A stretch of 13,052 bases of DNA from contig CAZKNF010000082.1 in assembly GCA_964554105.1 (NCBI GenBank), forward strand, positions 1 to 13,052. Reading direction: 5' to 3'. Positions within the stretch are counted from its first letter, which is position 1. Every line of letters starts with the position of its first letter. The position numbers and the translations under genes are program-made. This document shows positions 1 through 7,511 of the stretch, in pieces. The notes under the pieces were generated by a model. It had not been told where the DNA came from. It saw only the letters and a program-made list of their open reading frames with translations, and did not search any database. The stretch comes from CAZKNF01 sp964554105. Lineage in GTDB: Bacteria; Bacteroidota; Rhodothermia; Rhodothermales; VXPQ01.

Positions 1-69
1 GATGGCGCGTTCCGTGATTCTGCACGCATTGCCCGCGGCGGTGCGCCGGAGACCAGGCGATTCCCCCCA

Positions 70-348
70 GTGATCCAATTTCTGACGGACGTAAATCCTT
101 CTCTTCGACAGCAGCTCAAGGCAGTCTGCATGCATTCACATCGGCGGGGCTGCGACCTGCAGGAGGTGTGCCGCGATCTCTATCTCTACGCGCAATCGGA
201 GGGATACGATTTGACACTCGGTGTGCAGCAGGTATTCAGCACGAAAATGCCCTCATTTCAGAACCAAACGGTGCAGTCGGCCCTGCTCCTGGCCGACGTA
301 CGGCCGCTCGCTAAAGGAGCAGCGTCTCCACCCGATTCGCGTGGATAA
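70..348 (+). CDS. C-terminal part or whole of an unrecognised small protein
   Basis: I do not recognise this product. The 92-residue translation from GTG at 70 is mostly predicted alpha-helical in its middle (about residues 8-60), holds three Cys and no signal peptide or membrane segment, and ends in a Pro/Ser/Gly-rich tail. The start is uncertain. The same frame is open back to base 1, so the gene may be cut by the window edge. Alternatively the GTG at 70 overlaps a TGA (71-73) that ends another frame open from base 2, giving a GTGA overlap typical of translationally coupled operon genes. The stop at 346-348 lies inside the reverse gene that ends at 311, so the two genes overlap tail to tail by 38 bp. 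It is real-looking but unsupported by any family. Confidence 0.5.
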   Translation: MIQFLTDVNPSLRQQLKAVCMHSHRRGCDLQEVCRDLYLYAQSEGYDLTLGVQQVFSTKMPSFQNQTVQSALLLADVRPLAKGAASPPDSRG

Positions 349-1444
349 GGTCGTCGTGAGCCGACCAGGTGAAAATCGTGAACTGACCATCCTGCGACGC
401 CACGAGGGCGAGCGCGTCGCGCTGATCGTGCACGAACTGCGCCGCCGAAAGGTGCCTGGTTCCGCCTATCCGTGCCATCTCGGCAAGCGTCGCCGCATCG
501 CCCAGGACCGGCTCCTTGGCGAGCACTTGCTCGACCGGCGTACTCTCGTTTGTGAGCCTGATCTTCGCCCCGAATGCCAGAAGCTCGTAGCGATCATTCA
601 TCACGGTCGCACCGTCGACTGCGGTCAGCCCGGCAACACCCTCGATGGCCGCCTGCATCGCCTGCCGTCTTTCCTGATCACTGTTGTCGCCGGGATGGTT
701 CAGCGCCGTCTCTGAAAGTCGTGTGAACACGGGTTCGATCCGGTATGAAAAAGGTCGCACGATGGATTCCTGCCAGCGCCGGCTGTCCGCAGGGACGACC
801 AGCAAAGTGCCACCACGAGCGTGCGCCCGCATCGAGACCGCCAGCTGGACCAGCACGCTCGATGAATCATGCCACGTCACGGGTGGATTGAGCCCGACCA
901 GGGAGCTGAGCAGTCCCGGACAGTCCGGATCACTCGCGATGTTCTCGTCTACTACCTTGATCTCTTCACCCCGGAGCACCACGATGTTGCCGTACTTCCC
1001 GAGCGATTCACCTCTACTGTATTTCACGACGATTAATCCGGGCTCGACGACCTCGAGGACGAAGCTCAATATGGGAACGATTCGCGTCGCGCCCCAGACG
1101 TAAAGTCCGTCGGCGTCGCGCCAGACGCCGAGATGAATGCCTGGGCGCTCGACCGCCGGAGCAAGATGTGTAAGGGTGTTCGCGCTGAGGGCAAGCCGCC
1201 GTTCGAACACCAGCGGCCGCTCCGCTTGTCCGGGCGGCAGATAAGCAAGCGAGATTCTCGGGCTGCGGCCCTCTTCGCGACGCAGGCTGGCCCAGAAGGC
1301 TGAGTTGATCATCGTCTCCACGATCGGTGCTTCAGGAGGCGGACCCAGCTCCTGGGTACCGCTCGCTGCCGCGTGATGCCGTGCAAAAAAAGTCTCTACC
1401 GTCGCGGCTACCGTTCGTGCAGCCGGATATCCGGGTTCGGCCAT
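311..1444 (-). CDS. DACNV-type sensor protein with C-terminal diadenylate cyclase-like (DisA_N/DAC) domain
   Basis: This is a putative nucleotide-signalling protein. The N-terminal two thirds contains FWASLRREEGRSPRISLAYL and PGIHLGVW, which I recognise as the DACNV sensor domain, a family described next to diadenylate cyclase domains. The C-terminal part resembles the DAC fold of DisA/CdaA, which condenses two ATP into c-di-AMP. Numbered from a TTG start at 1492, it has DGA at 293-295, LLAFGAKI at 304-311 and GTRH at 344-347, then a beta-rich tail (LALVASQDGQFTIF). Canonical DACs read GTRHR; here the last position is Leu348, so activity is uncertain. There are no membrane segments. I chose the ATG at 1444 (377 aa) because the family homology begins right after it at GYPAARTVA; the TTG at 1492 (393 aa) also works. 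The domain call is confident; catalysis is not. Confidence 0.82.
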   Translation of the reverse strand: MAEPGYPAARTVAATVETFFARHHAAASGTQELGPPPEAPIVETMINSAFWASLRREEGRSPRISLAYLPPGQAERPLVFERRLALSANTLTHLAPAVERPGIHLGVWRDADGLYVWGATRIVPILSFVLEVVEPGLIVVKYSRGESLGKYGNIVVLRGEEIKVVDENIASDPDCPGLLSSLVGLNPPVTWHDSSSVLVQLAVSMRAHARGGTLLVVPADSRRWQESIVRPFSYRIEPVFTRLSETALNHPGDNSDQERRQAMQAAIEGVAGLTAVDGATVMNDRYELLAFGAKIRLTNESTPVEQVLAKEPVLGDAATLAEMARIGGTRHLSAAQFVHDQRDALALVASQDGQFTIFTWSAHDDLIHANRVETLLL

Positions 1445-1624
1445 GGGAAGGTCGATATTCAATGGATAGATGCTCGCTTCCGCTGTACTCAAGTCTGTGC
1501 ACTCGCAGTATGCGGTTCAGCGTGGTATGCGCGTCCGCAGAGGGGCTGCATCACCTCGATATGGACGATATAGCACGTCAGCACCAAGCGATCCGTTTCT
1601 TTCCTGACACGAGTTCGCTGAATC

Positions 1625-1643
1625 AGCCGGTAGATAGCCGGTA
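1625..1643. repeat. Two direct AGCCGGTA octamers, 11-bp period
   Basis: AGCCGGTA occurs at 1625-1632 and again at 1636-1643, about one helical turn apart. They lie in the divergent region between the DACNV gene and the nitroreductase. This spacing suits adjacent sites for a regulator on one DNA face, but no regulator or promoter is identified; a TATGCT sequence at 1642-1647 could be a -10 box without a clear -35. Confidence 0.3.
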
Positions 1644-1718
1644 TGCTAACTAGGTATGCAGCTCGGCGCGCGCGTTACGTCTTTCATTTCTCCGACGAGC
1701 GGCGTAGTCTGTGGCGAG

Positions 1719-2300
1719 ATGCAACATATCACGTTCTCAGACGCGGCGCAGGATTCCGTCGACGAAGTCATCCGGACGCGCCGCACGATCCATCTTTTCG
1801 AGCCGTCACCCGTGCCGCCGCATGAGGAGATTCTCCATGCGATCGACATGGCGCGATGGGCGCCGAATCATTATCTCACGGAGCCGTGGCGCTTCTACGT
1901 GCTCGGCAGGCAGACCGCTGAAGCAATAGCCCGCCTGAATGCATCACAGGTCGCCGAAACGAGGGGAAAAGCAGCCGGAGAGGCCAAGCTCGTTCGCTGG
2001 CTCAAAATCCCGGGATGGCTCATAATAACCTGCCGGCGCTCCGACGACGAACGCCGCCAGGAGGAAGACTATGCAGCCTGCTGCTGTGGTGTTCAGAATC
2101 TGCAGCTCGTCCTCTGGAGCCGCGGCATTGGAACCAAGTGGACTACAGGCAGCGTGACCACGACGGCCGAGTACTTCGATCTGGTCGACATCGATCCCGA
2201 GAAAGAGAAGCTGGTTTCGATGCTATGGTACGGGTATCCTGCTGCAGTCCCGGATCCACCGCGGAAACCGGTCAGTGAGATGCTGGATTCGCGCCCCTGA
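1719..2300 (+). CDS. Nitroreductase family protein (YdjA-like)
   Basis: This is a cytoplasmic flavoprotein of the nitroreductase fold, which uses FMN and NAD(P)H to reduce nitro, quinone or similar electron acceptors; the natural substrate cannot be told from sequence. In the 193-residue form it shows the family's RTRRT FMN-phosphate-binding segment (19-23), ARWAPNHYLTEPWRFYVL (45-62) typical of the YdjA branch, CCCGVQNLQL (121-130), GIGTKWTTG (136-144) and a terminal YGYP strand (171-174). An in-frame ATG at 1656 would add 21 residues with no family similarity, and YdjA itself starts roughly this far ahead of its RR motif, so I prefer 1719. Neither start has a Shine-Dalgarno sequence. The three consecutive Cys at 121-123 are unusual but lie in a helix that need not be catalytic. 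It stops 7 bp from the converging reverse gene. Confidence 0.88.
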   Translation: MQHITFSDAAQDSVDEVIRTRRTIHLFEPSPVPPHEEILHAIDMARWAPNHYLTEPWRFYVLGRQTAEAIARLNASQVAETRGKAAGEAKLVRWLKIPGWLIITCRRSDDERRQEEDYAACCCGVQNLQLVLWSRGIGTKWTTGSVTTTAEYFDLVDIDPEKEKLVSMLWYGYPAAVPDPPRKPVSEMLDSRP

Positions 2301-2307
2301 CCCCCCC

Positions 2308-2970
2308 TTACCAGCGCCAGCGTAGGTTCAGCAGCGGAGCGTGCGACCCGGCAGGAGGAGTGCTCAGCGAATAGCTGACGGCAGCCGTTGCGCCACTTCG
2401 CGCTCCTCGAAGCGCAGCAAAGCCTGAGATAAGGCGATTTGCGACGAGCGTCGTGATGAGATATGAGCGGCGGCGTCGCAGGGACTCAGCATCTTCGCGT
2501 AGACCGCGGTAGCGTTGAAAATCCTCTTCCGTCGACCACGCCCACTGATTTGCCGGATCTGCAATGGATTCGACGTCGCTCCAGTTGCGATTACGGAGCT
2601 GCGTAGATAGGTACTCTTCCGATGTGGCGTACGATGCAAGGTTCAGAAAGAAGTCGCGGCTCTTGCCTTCAACATCCGCGCCGGCGCGCGTCGCTGCCAG
2701 CGTGGTGTAATTATCCACAAGATGATCTCTTCTATATTCAGAACCGGCGAGACTGCCCCATATGGCTGCATCCGCAAGCGCGAACATTGTCGCCCATCCA
2801 TCCCAATCACCTCCCTGTACGTACCTGTGCCCGAGTCCGGGCAGGACCAGGCTAAGTGCAAAGGCCTTGCCGGATGAAACGTCACGCTCGACGTCGTCCT
2901 GAGCCACCGATGTCTGCACGCCTCCCGCCGAGAAGATGAACAAAAGCACGGCGACGACGGTGTATTTCAT
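2308..2970 (-). CDS. Small exported protein with LPGLGHRY motif (resembles DUF5683-type proteins)
   Basis: I cannot assign a function. The 220-residue product begins with a clear Sec signal peptide (MKY, hydrophobic core 5-16, likely cut near SVA/Q at 23-24). Next comes KAFALSLVLPGLGHRYVQGG (35-54), like the PGLGQ-type motif of small Bacteroidota envelope proteins, then a hydrophobic stretch (about 60-76), a charged helical middle (77-168) with NQWAWS, and a hydrophobic segment around 169-187 (ANRLISGFAAL). The last residues, LLNLRWRW, look like an amphipathic strand. The cell envelope is therefore its likely place. Its ATG at 2970 lies 47 bp from the divergent endonuclease V start, and its stop is 7 bp from the nitroreductase stop. 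The DUF5683 resemblance is by motif only. Confidence 0.8.
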   Translation of the reverse strand: MKYTVVAVLLFIFSAGGVQTSVAQDDVERDVSSGKAFALSLVLPGLGHRYVQGGDWDGWATMFALADAAIWGSLAGSEYRRDHLVDNYTTLAATRAGADVEGKSRDFFLNLASYATSEEYLSTQLRNRNWSDVESIADPANQWAWSTEEDFQRYRGLREDAESLRRRRSYLITTLVANRLISGFAALRGARSGATAAVSYSLSTPPAGSHAPLLNLRWRW

Positions 2971-3017
2971 GCAAGAAGGGAGCGCTTGGCGGGCCGCACT
3001 AGACGGGATCAGGATGG

Positions 3018-3692
3018 ATGAAGTTCGAGCTAAACCACAGCCATGACTGGGATGTTTCGACGGCGGAAGCTATCCGGATCCAGAAGGATCTGGCCTCCCG
3101 TGTGGCCGAGGTGCCGCTGCGGTCCACCCCGCAAACCATCGCCGGCGTCGATGTGAGTTTTCGGCGGCGGGGCTACAAGGATTACGCCGCGCAGTGCGGT
3201 GTCGCGGTGCTGGCGCTGCCCGATCTGGAAGTGATCGACGAGGCGAGCTGGGTGGGCGACGTCACGTTTCCGTACGTGCCCGGTTTGTTGAGTTTTCGAG
3301 AGATTCCGGCCGTTCTGGAAGCACTCGAACGACTGATGATATGGCCCGACGTGTTCATGACCGACGGACAGGGCCTGGCGCACCCTCGCCGGTTTGGACT
3401 GGCCTGCCATCTCGGTGTTGCACTCGACGCGCCGGTCATCGGGGTAGCAAAGACGAAGCTGATCGGGGATTTTGCAGGCCTCGACGACGACCGTGGCTCC
3501 CGAACCGCGCTGATGCATCGAGGGGAGCAGGTCGGCGCCGTGCTCCGGACAAGAAAGGCCGTGAAGCCCGTCTACGTGAGCATCGGGCATCGCATCACGC
3601 TCGAAGAGGCCGTCGATCTGACGCTCGCGTGTGCACCTCGATACAAGATTCCGGAACCGACGAGACGAGCACACCAGGTGAGCAGGGCCTGA
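3018..3692 (+). CDS. nfi: Endonuclease V (deoxyinosine 3' endonuclease)
   Basis: This DNA-repair nuclease cuts the second phosphodiester bond 3' of deoxyinosine, starting repair of deaminated adenine; it is cytoplasmic and Mg-dependent. The 224 residues align along their length with bacterial Nfi: IAGVDVSF with catalytic Asp45, PYVPGLLSFRE with Tyr86 (the lesion-wedge tyrosine) and Glu95, DGQGLAHPRRFGLACHLG with Asp116 and His122, then IGVAKTKL, SIGHRITLEEAV and PEPTRRAH. The spacing matches the known catalytic set of Thermotoga EndoV (D43, Y80, E89, D110, H116) with constant offset, so the enzyme should be active. The ATG at 3018 has AGGA only 3 nt upstream; another ATG at 3014 is out of frame. 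It is divergent from the exported-protein gene, with only 47 bp for both promoters, and the propeller lipoprotein gene follows 66 bp downstream, possibly co-transcribed. Confidence 0.95.
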   Translation: MKFELNHSHDWDVSTAEAIRIQKDLASRVAEVPLRSTPQTIAGVDVSFRRRGYKDYAAQCGVAVLALPDLEVIDEASWVGDVTFPYVPGLLSFREIPAVLEALERLMIWPDVFMTDGQGLAHPRRFGLACHLGVALDAPVIGVAKTKLIGDFAGLDDDRGSRTALMHRGEQVGAVLRTRKAVKPVYVSIGHRITLEEAVDLTLACAPRYKIPEPTRRAHQVSRA

Positions 3693-3758
3693 TTGCAACA
3701 GTACGAGCTCGAACCTGTTTGTGCTTGAGCCCCGCTCGGCCAGAAATTACCTTTCGCC

Positions 3759-4838
3759 ATGCGGAATTTCCATGTACAGACATTTCGGCGAGATTGTCGC
3801 GAGGGATTCATTATGACTCTTCTACTCAGCCTGTTACTCACGCTCGGCGCATGCTCGATCGATTCCGAATCGGCGGCGAACGGCGAAACGCCATCAACGG
3901 CAGCGGTCGACACGGCGACGGTCGACATTCAGGAGTGGGACGTACCGTATGAGAGCTCGCGTCCGAGAGACCCGTACGTGGGTCCGGATGGGCTTGTATG
4001 GTTCGTCGGCCAGCGATCTGATTACGTTGCCTCATTCGACCCGGAGACGGGTGAGTTCGAAAAATACGATCTCGAAAGCGGCACCGGTCCGCATACGGTG
4101 ATCGTGGGCGATGACGGCACCGTATGGATCGCCGGCAATCAGCGCGCCTATATCGGGAAGATGGATCCGTCGACTGGCGTAATCGAAAAAATCGAGATGC
4201 CTGATGCGAGGGCGACTGATCCCCACACCATGGCCTTCACGTCGGACGGCGACATCTGGTTTACCATGCAGGTGAGCAACCGCATCGGCTATCTCGATAC
4301 GGAAACGAATGAGGTGCAGGTGGTCGAAGTACCGACAGCCTCCGCTCGGCCCTACGGCCTGAAAGTAGATGCCGACGACAATGCGTGGATCGTTCTCCTT
4401 GCGACGAACAAGCTGGCGAGTGTGGACCGGGAGACCATGGCGATCGAGGAATTCGACCTGCCGCGGGAGGAAACGCGTCCTCGCCGCCTAGAGATCACGG
4501 CCGACGGCATGATCTGGTATGTGGATTACGGTGAAGGTTATCTGGGACGATTCGACCCGCGCTCAGGGGATACCGCTGAATGGCAGATGCCGGGCGGTGC
4601 CGACTCTCGGCCGTACGGAATGGCCGCGGACAGCGACGGCACGCTCTGGTTCGTCGAAACAGGCAGCAATCCCAACCGCTTCGTGGGATTCGACCCGTCG
4701 ACGGAGTCGTTCACGGCTGCGAGCGCGATACCGAGCGGCGGCGGAACCGTACGACACATGTACTACCACGATCAGACCGGACAGGTGTGGTTCGGCGCCG
4801 ATACGAACACAATCGGCCGCGCGCTGGTGCAAGACTAA
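3759..4838 (+). CDS. Vgb-like seven-bladed beta-propeller lipoprotein
   Basis: This is an exported lipoprotein with a streptogramin-lyase-like (Vgb/SMP-30-type) propeller. The hydrophobic core MTLLLSLLLTLGA ends in lipobox LGAC with Cys32, so it should be anchored by lipid. After a Ser/Thr/Ala linker come seven repeats of about 42 residues, each opening with [RG]P[RHY]xxxV-like strands and containing DG-x-[IVL]W[FIY] and a D-x-x-[TS]G turn (for example DPETGEFEKYDL). Virginiamycin B lyase uses His and Glu residues in such loops; blade 6 keeps WFVETGSN but reads RPYG where a His would be expected, so streptogramin cleavage should not be inferred. Ligand unknown. Start: ATG 3759 gives a basic n-region (five Arg) for the signal peptide; ATG 3813 has a good GAGGG at 3801-3805 but leaves almost no n-region. 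The stop overlaps the receptor's stop by 4 bp. Confidence 0.88.
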   Translation: MRNFHVQTFRRDCREGFIMTLLLSLLLTLGACSIDSESAANGETPSTAAVDTATVDIQEWDVPYESSRPRDPYVGPDGLVWFVGQRSDYVASFDPETGEFEKYDLESGTGPHTVIVGDDGTVWIAGNQRAYIGKMDPSTGVIEKIEMPDARATDPHTMAFTSDGDIWFTMQVSNRIGYLDTETNEVQVVEVPTASARPYGLKVDADDNAWIVLLATNKLASVDRETMAIEEFDLPREETRPRRLEITADGMIWYVDYGEGYLGRFDPRSGDTAEWQMPGGADSRPYGMAADSDGTLWFVETGSNPNRFVGFDPSTESFTAASAIPSGGGTVRHMYYHDQTGQVWFGADTNTIGRALVQD

Positions 4839-7291
4839 AATTCTATCCGAGCCCTCACATTGAACGTCCGCGGCGTGAGCCGCGTCGGCACGCGCTGCCA
4901 GATTCCGTCTCCATCCGGCACCCAGGTGAAGGCGACCGTGTTGGTCATGTCGAAGACGTTCAATAGCTCGGCTGTAAGCTCTACTCCGACCGGAAATGAA
5001 CCGGTAAATTCGATTAGCTTCGTGATGCCCAGGTCCAATCTTCGGTATTCCGGATACCGTTCCGAATGGCGGTCGCCGGGAATCTGGGCTACGAACATGC
5101 CGATTCGTTCGCCCGGCACAGGCGGGGTATATGGAAGGCCGCTCCCGAAGAGCCCGCGAAGGTGAAGCTTCCACGTCGGATCACCCGGGACGTAGTCCTG
5201 CACAAAAAGCGATATCGTGTGTCGCTGGTCCGACGGACGTGGCACGAGCCCGCTCGTGCGATCCGTCTCGTAATCCTGTAAGAAATTTTCAGTCGCATCG
5301 AGATAGCTGTAGTTCAACCAGCTCTCGAGCCCGGGGACCAGTTCGCCTCGCACTCGCAGATCGAAGCCGAAGGCCTCACCGCTGGCATCGTTCTGCCCCG
5401 AATACAAGACGCGTACGTTCTTGATGTCGTAGGAGATGAGGTGGTCCAGATCCTTATAGTACAGCTCCCCCCGGATGTAGAGCCGCCGTGACGGAATGAA
5501 GTATTCGCCTCCGGCAACGTATTGAATCGCCCGCTGTGACCTGATGCCCCGGTTCAGCGTGCCAAGAAGCGTCTCTCCCGGCTCGGGCTTGCCGCGCAGC
5601 TCGCGGTATGTCGGCGTCTGGTGGTATACGCCCAGTGAGCCCATCAACGTCAGCAGTTCTGAGGCACGGTACCGCGACGAGAGTCTGGGAGAAAAGTCCC
5701 ACTCGTCGTTGAAGGAAAAGTAATCGCCACGCACCCCAGCCGTCAGGAGAAGCCGGCCTGGGTCCGGAAGAAGATCGGTCGTGTTCTGCACGTATCCGCC
5801 GGATTGCGAGGTCGAGACCGATGCTTCATCTCGAATCTCGTCGGCGACGATCCGGACGACATCGCCGTCCACGTTCTTGCCCGAAAGATGCGTGTACTCT
5901 TCGATGCGATCGCGAAAATTGAGCGCGCGAACGAACCAGCCCGCTTCGGCGGCGTGCCGGCCTGCGTTCAGCATCCACCGTCCGCGGCCGGTCCAGGAGT
6001 GGACGTGAATCTGGTTGTCGGCGAACTCCTCCTGCGTTGAATTCCCGGTCGGGAAATGGCCTGAGCCCGTCTCTGGATTCCCCGTCTCCGGATTCACCTG
6101 ATAAATGACGGAGCTGCCGCTGACGTCGAATCGTTCGTCCTCGGTGGTGCCGAAATAGGAGATATCGTGCTCAGCACGCAGATTGGTGGAAAGTCGATTC
6201 GACATGCGAACTCCGCCGAAGCGGGTCTGATAGCCGTCTTCTTCTCGACCGTTGAAGCGAATCCACAACGATCTAAGATCGGAGGGTGCGTTGGGATTGG
6301 CGCTGACAATACCGAAGTACGTTTTGCGCCCCTGCGGCTGCAGATGGAACGTGTGGTCGGCCCAGATGCCCAGACCCTCGATTTCGTGGCCCGGCGCTAT
6401 TCGGTAGCCGACCAGCCCCTGAATGTCCGTGTAATCCGGTCGGTACTCGCCTTTGAGCTCCTGCGTACTGAAAAAGTGCTGCGCACGCGCCTTCCGAATA
6501 CCCAGGCTCCAACCAAGCTTGCCGTCCGCCGCGGACGATCGCACGGCCACATCCGCGTCGAGGAGCGAGATCGAGACACTACCCTCGAGCGGGTTGTTCT
6601 CCGGCCGTTGATAGACGACCTCCAGAGCGGATGAAAGCTTCCCCCCGTATCTGGCAGGAAACCCCCCAGTGTAGAGCGTGATGCGATCGGCGAGTTCAGG
6701 ATTGAGGAGCCCGAGACCCTCCTGCTCACCCTGTCTCGGGCGGAACGGCATGTACACCTCGAAGCCGTTGATGAAGATCAGATTTTCGTTGAAGCCGCCG
6801 CCTCGAACGGAGTACTGATTCGACATCTCATTATTGGTCGCCACGCCCGGCAAGACCGACAGCGACTGAAAGCCTTTGAATGGTGAGGGGATGTTCCGAA
6901 CATCATCCGGCGTCAGCTCATAGATGCCGGGTTCGATGGACGTCGGCGCCTCCTCCACCACGATCCCTTCGAGCTCGTAAAGACCCGGCTGGAGCGCGAC
7001 GTCTAGCCGGGTTGATTCACCCGATCGAACGGCAACGGAGTCGAACTGCGGCTCGTATCCGACGGCGGAGAAGCGAAGCAGGTACGATCCGGCCGGCAGC
7101 CTCAGGAGATATCCGCCGTCTGCCTCGCTAGCCGTTCCGAAATTCGTCCCATGGACGACGACGCTTACTCCCGGTACGACCTGGCGTGACGAGTCATCTT
7201 CGATGATGCGGCCTCGGACGTCGCCCCAGCCCTGCGCGAAGGCAGCCGGGACGAGGATGGTCCAGATGATGGCGACAAGGCACGCGCGCAT
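4835..7291 (-). CDS. TonB-dependent outer-membrane receptor with carboxypeptidase-regulatory-like domain
   Basis: This is a gated outer-membrane transporter that takes up an unidentified ligand using TonB/ExbBD energy. The 818 residues show a signal peptide (1-19, AFA/Q), a CarboxypepD_reg-like beta-sandwich (about 25-103, VPGVSVVVHGT to GYLLRLPAGSYLLRFSAVGY), a TonB-box-like ELEGIVVEE (106-114), and a plug domain (about 130-230) with LPGV, YSVRGGGFNENLIFINGFEV and TLYTGGFPARYGGKLSSALEV. A long 22-stranded-type barrel follows, with TPTYRELRGKPEPGETL and LLNVFDMTNTVAFTWV, ending in RARIEF with the C-terminal Phe typical of OMPs. No SusD partner gene lies beside it, so it belongs to the single-receptor class rather than a SusCD pair. 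ATG at 7291 has no Shine-Dalgarno; a TATACT at 7361-7356 (reverse strand) is a possible but weak -10 box. Substrate cannot be predicted. Confidence 0.95.
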   Translation of the reverse strand: MRACLVAIIWTILVPAAFAQGWGDVRGRIIEDDSSRQVVPGVSVVVHGTNFGTASEADGGYLLRLPAGSYLLRFSAVGYEPQFDSVAVRSGESTRLDVALQPGLYELEGIVVEEAPTSIEPGIYELTPDDVRNIPSPFKGFQSLSVLPGVATNNEMSNQYSVRGGGFNENLIFINGFEVYMPFRPRQGEQEGLGLLNPELADRITLYTGGFPARYGGKLSSALEVVYQRPENNPLEGSVSISLLDADVAVRSSAADGKLGWSLGIRKARAQHFFSTQELKGEYRPDYTDIQGLVGYRIAPGHEIEGLGIWADHTFHLQPQGRKTYFGIVSANPNAPSDLRSLWIRFNGREEDGYQTRFGGVRMSNRLSTNLRAEHDISYFGTTEDERFDVSGSSVIYQVNPETGNPETGSGHFPTGNSTQEEFADNQIHVHSWTGRGRWMLNAGRHAAEAGWFVRALNFRDRIEEYTHLSGKNVDGDVVRIVADEIRDEASVSTSQSGGYVQNTTDLLPDPGRLLLTAGVRGDYFSFNDEWDFSPRLSSRYRASELLTLMGSLGVYHQTPTYRELRGKPEPGETLLGTLNRGIRSQRAIQYVAGGEYFIPSRRLYIRGELYYKDLDHLISYDIKNVRVLYSGQNDASGEAFGFDLRVRGELVPGLESWLNYSYLDATENFLQDYETDRTSGLVPRPSDQRHTISLFVQDYVPGDPTWKLHLRGLFGSGLPYTPPVPGERIGMFVAQIPGDRHSERYPEYRRLDLGITKLIEFTGSFPVGVELTAELLNVFDMTNTVAFTWVPDGDGIWQRVPTRLTPRTFNVRARIEF

Positions 7292-7511
7292 GCCGAACTA
7301 CGATCGATGAGGGGAAGCGGAGTGAACGTAGTACCGGTGACCTTATGCGCGTCCGAGTATAGGATTGTAAACAGGAGGGATGCGATCCAACTACGTCGGC
7401 TCCTTTCCCGCGTTCCATAGTGCACGCAGATCCCCACCGTTACATTTGGACGCCACAGTGAGCCGCGCGCCGTGCAACGCAGAGATGAGGAATTTAACAA
7501 CGGCCGTTTTG

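Noticed and set aside
3030..3698. 222-codon reverse open frame across endonuclease V
   Set aside because: The forward frame is a full-length Nfi with all catalytic residues; the reverse product resembles nothing.
3759..4838. Antibiotic resistance gene (streptogramin B lyase)
   Set aside because: Only the fold matches; the expected His is missing in blade 6 and the protein is a lipoprotein, so a resistance claim is not supported.
7499..7508. Palindrome AACGGCCGTT just after the proS stop as a terminator
   Set aside because: Folding would leave a three-pair stem and no T-tract follows on the reverse strand.
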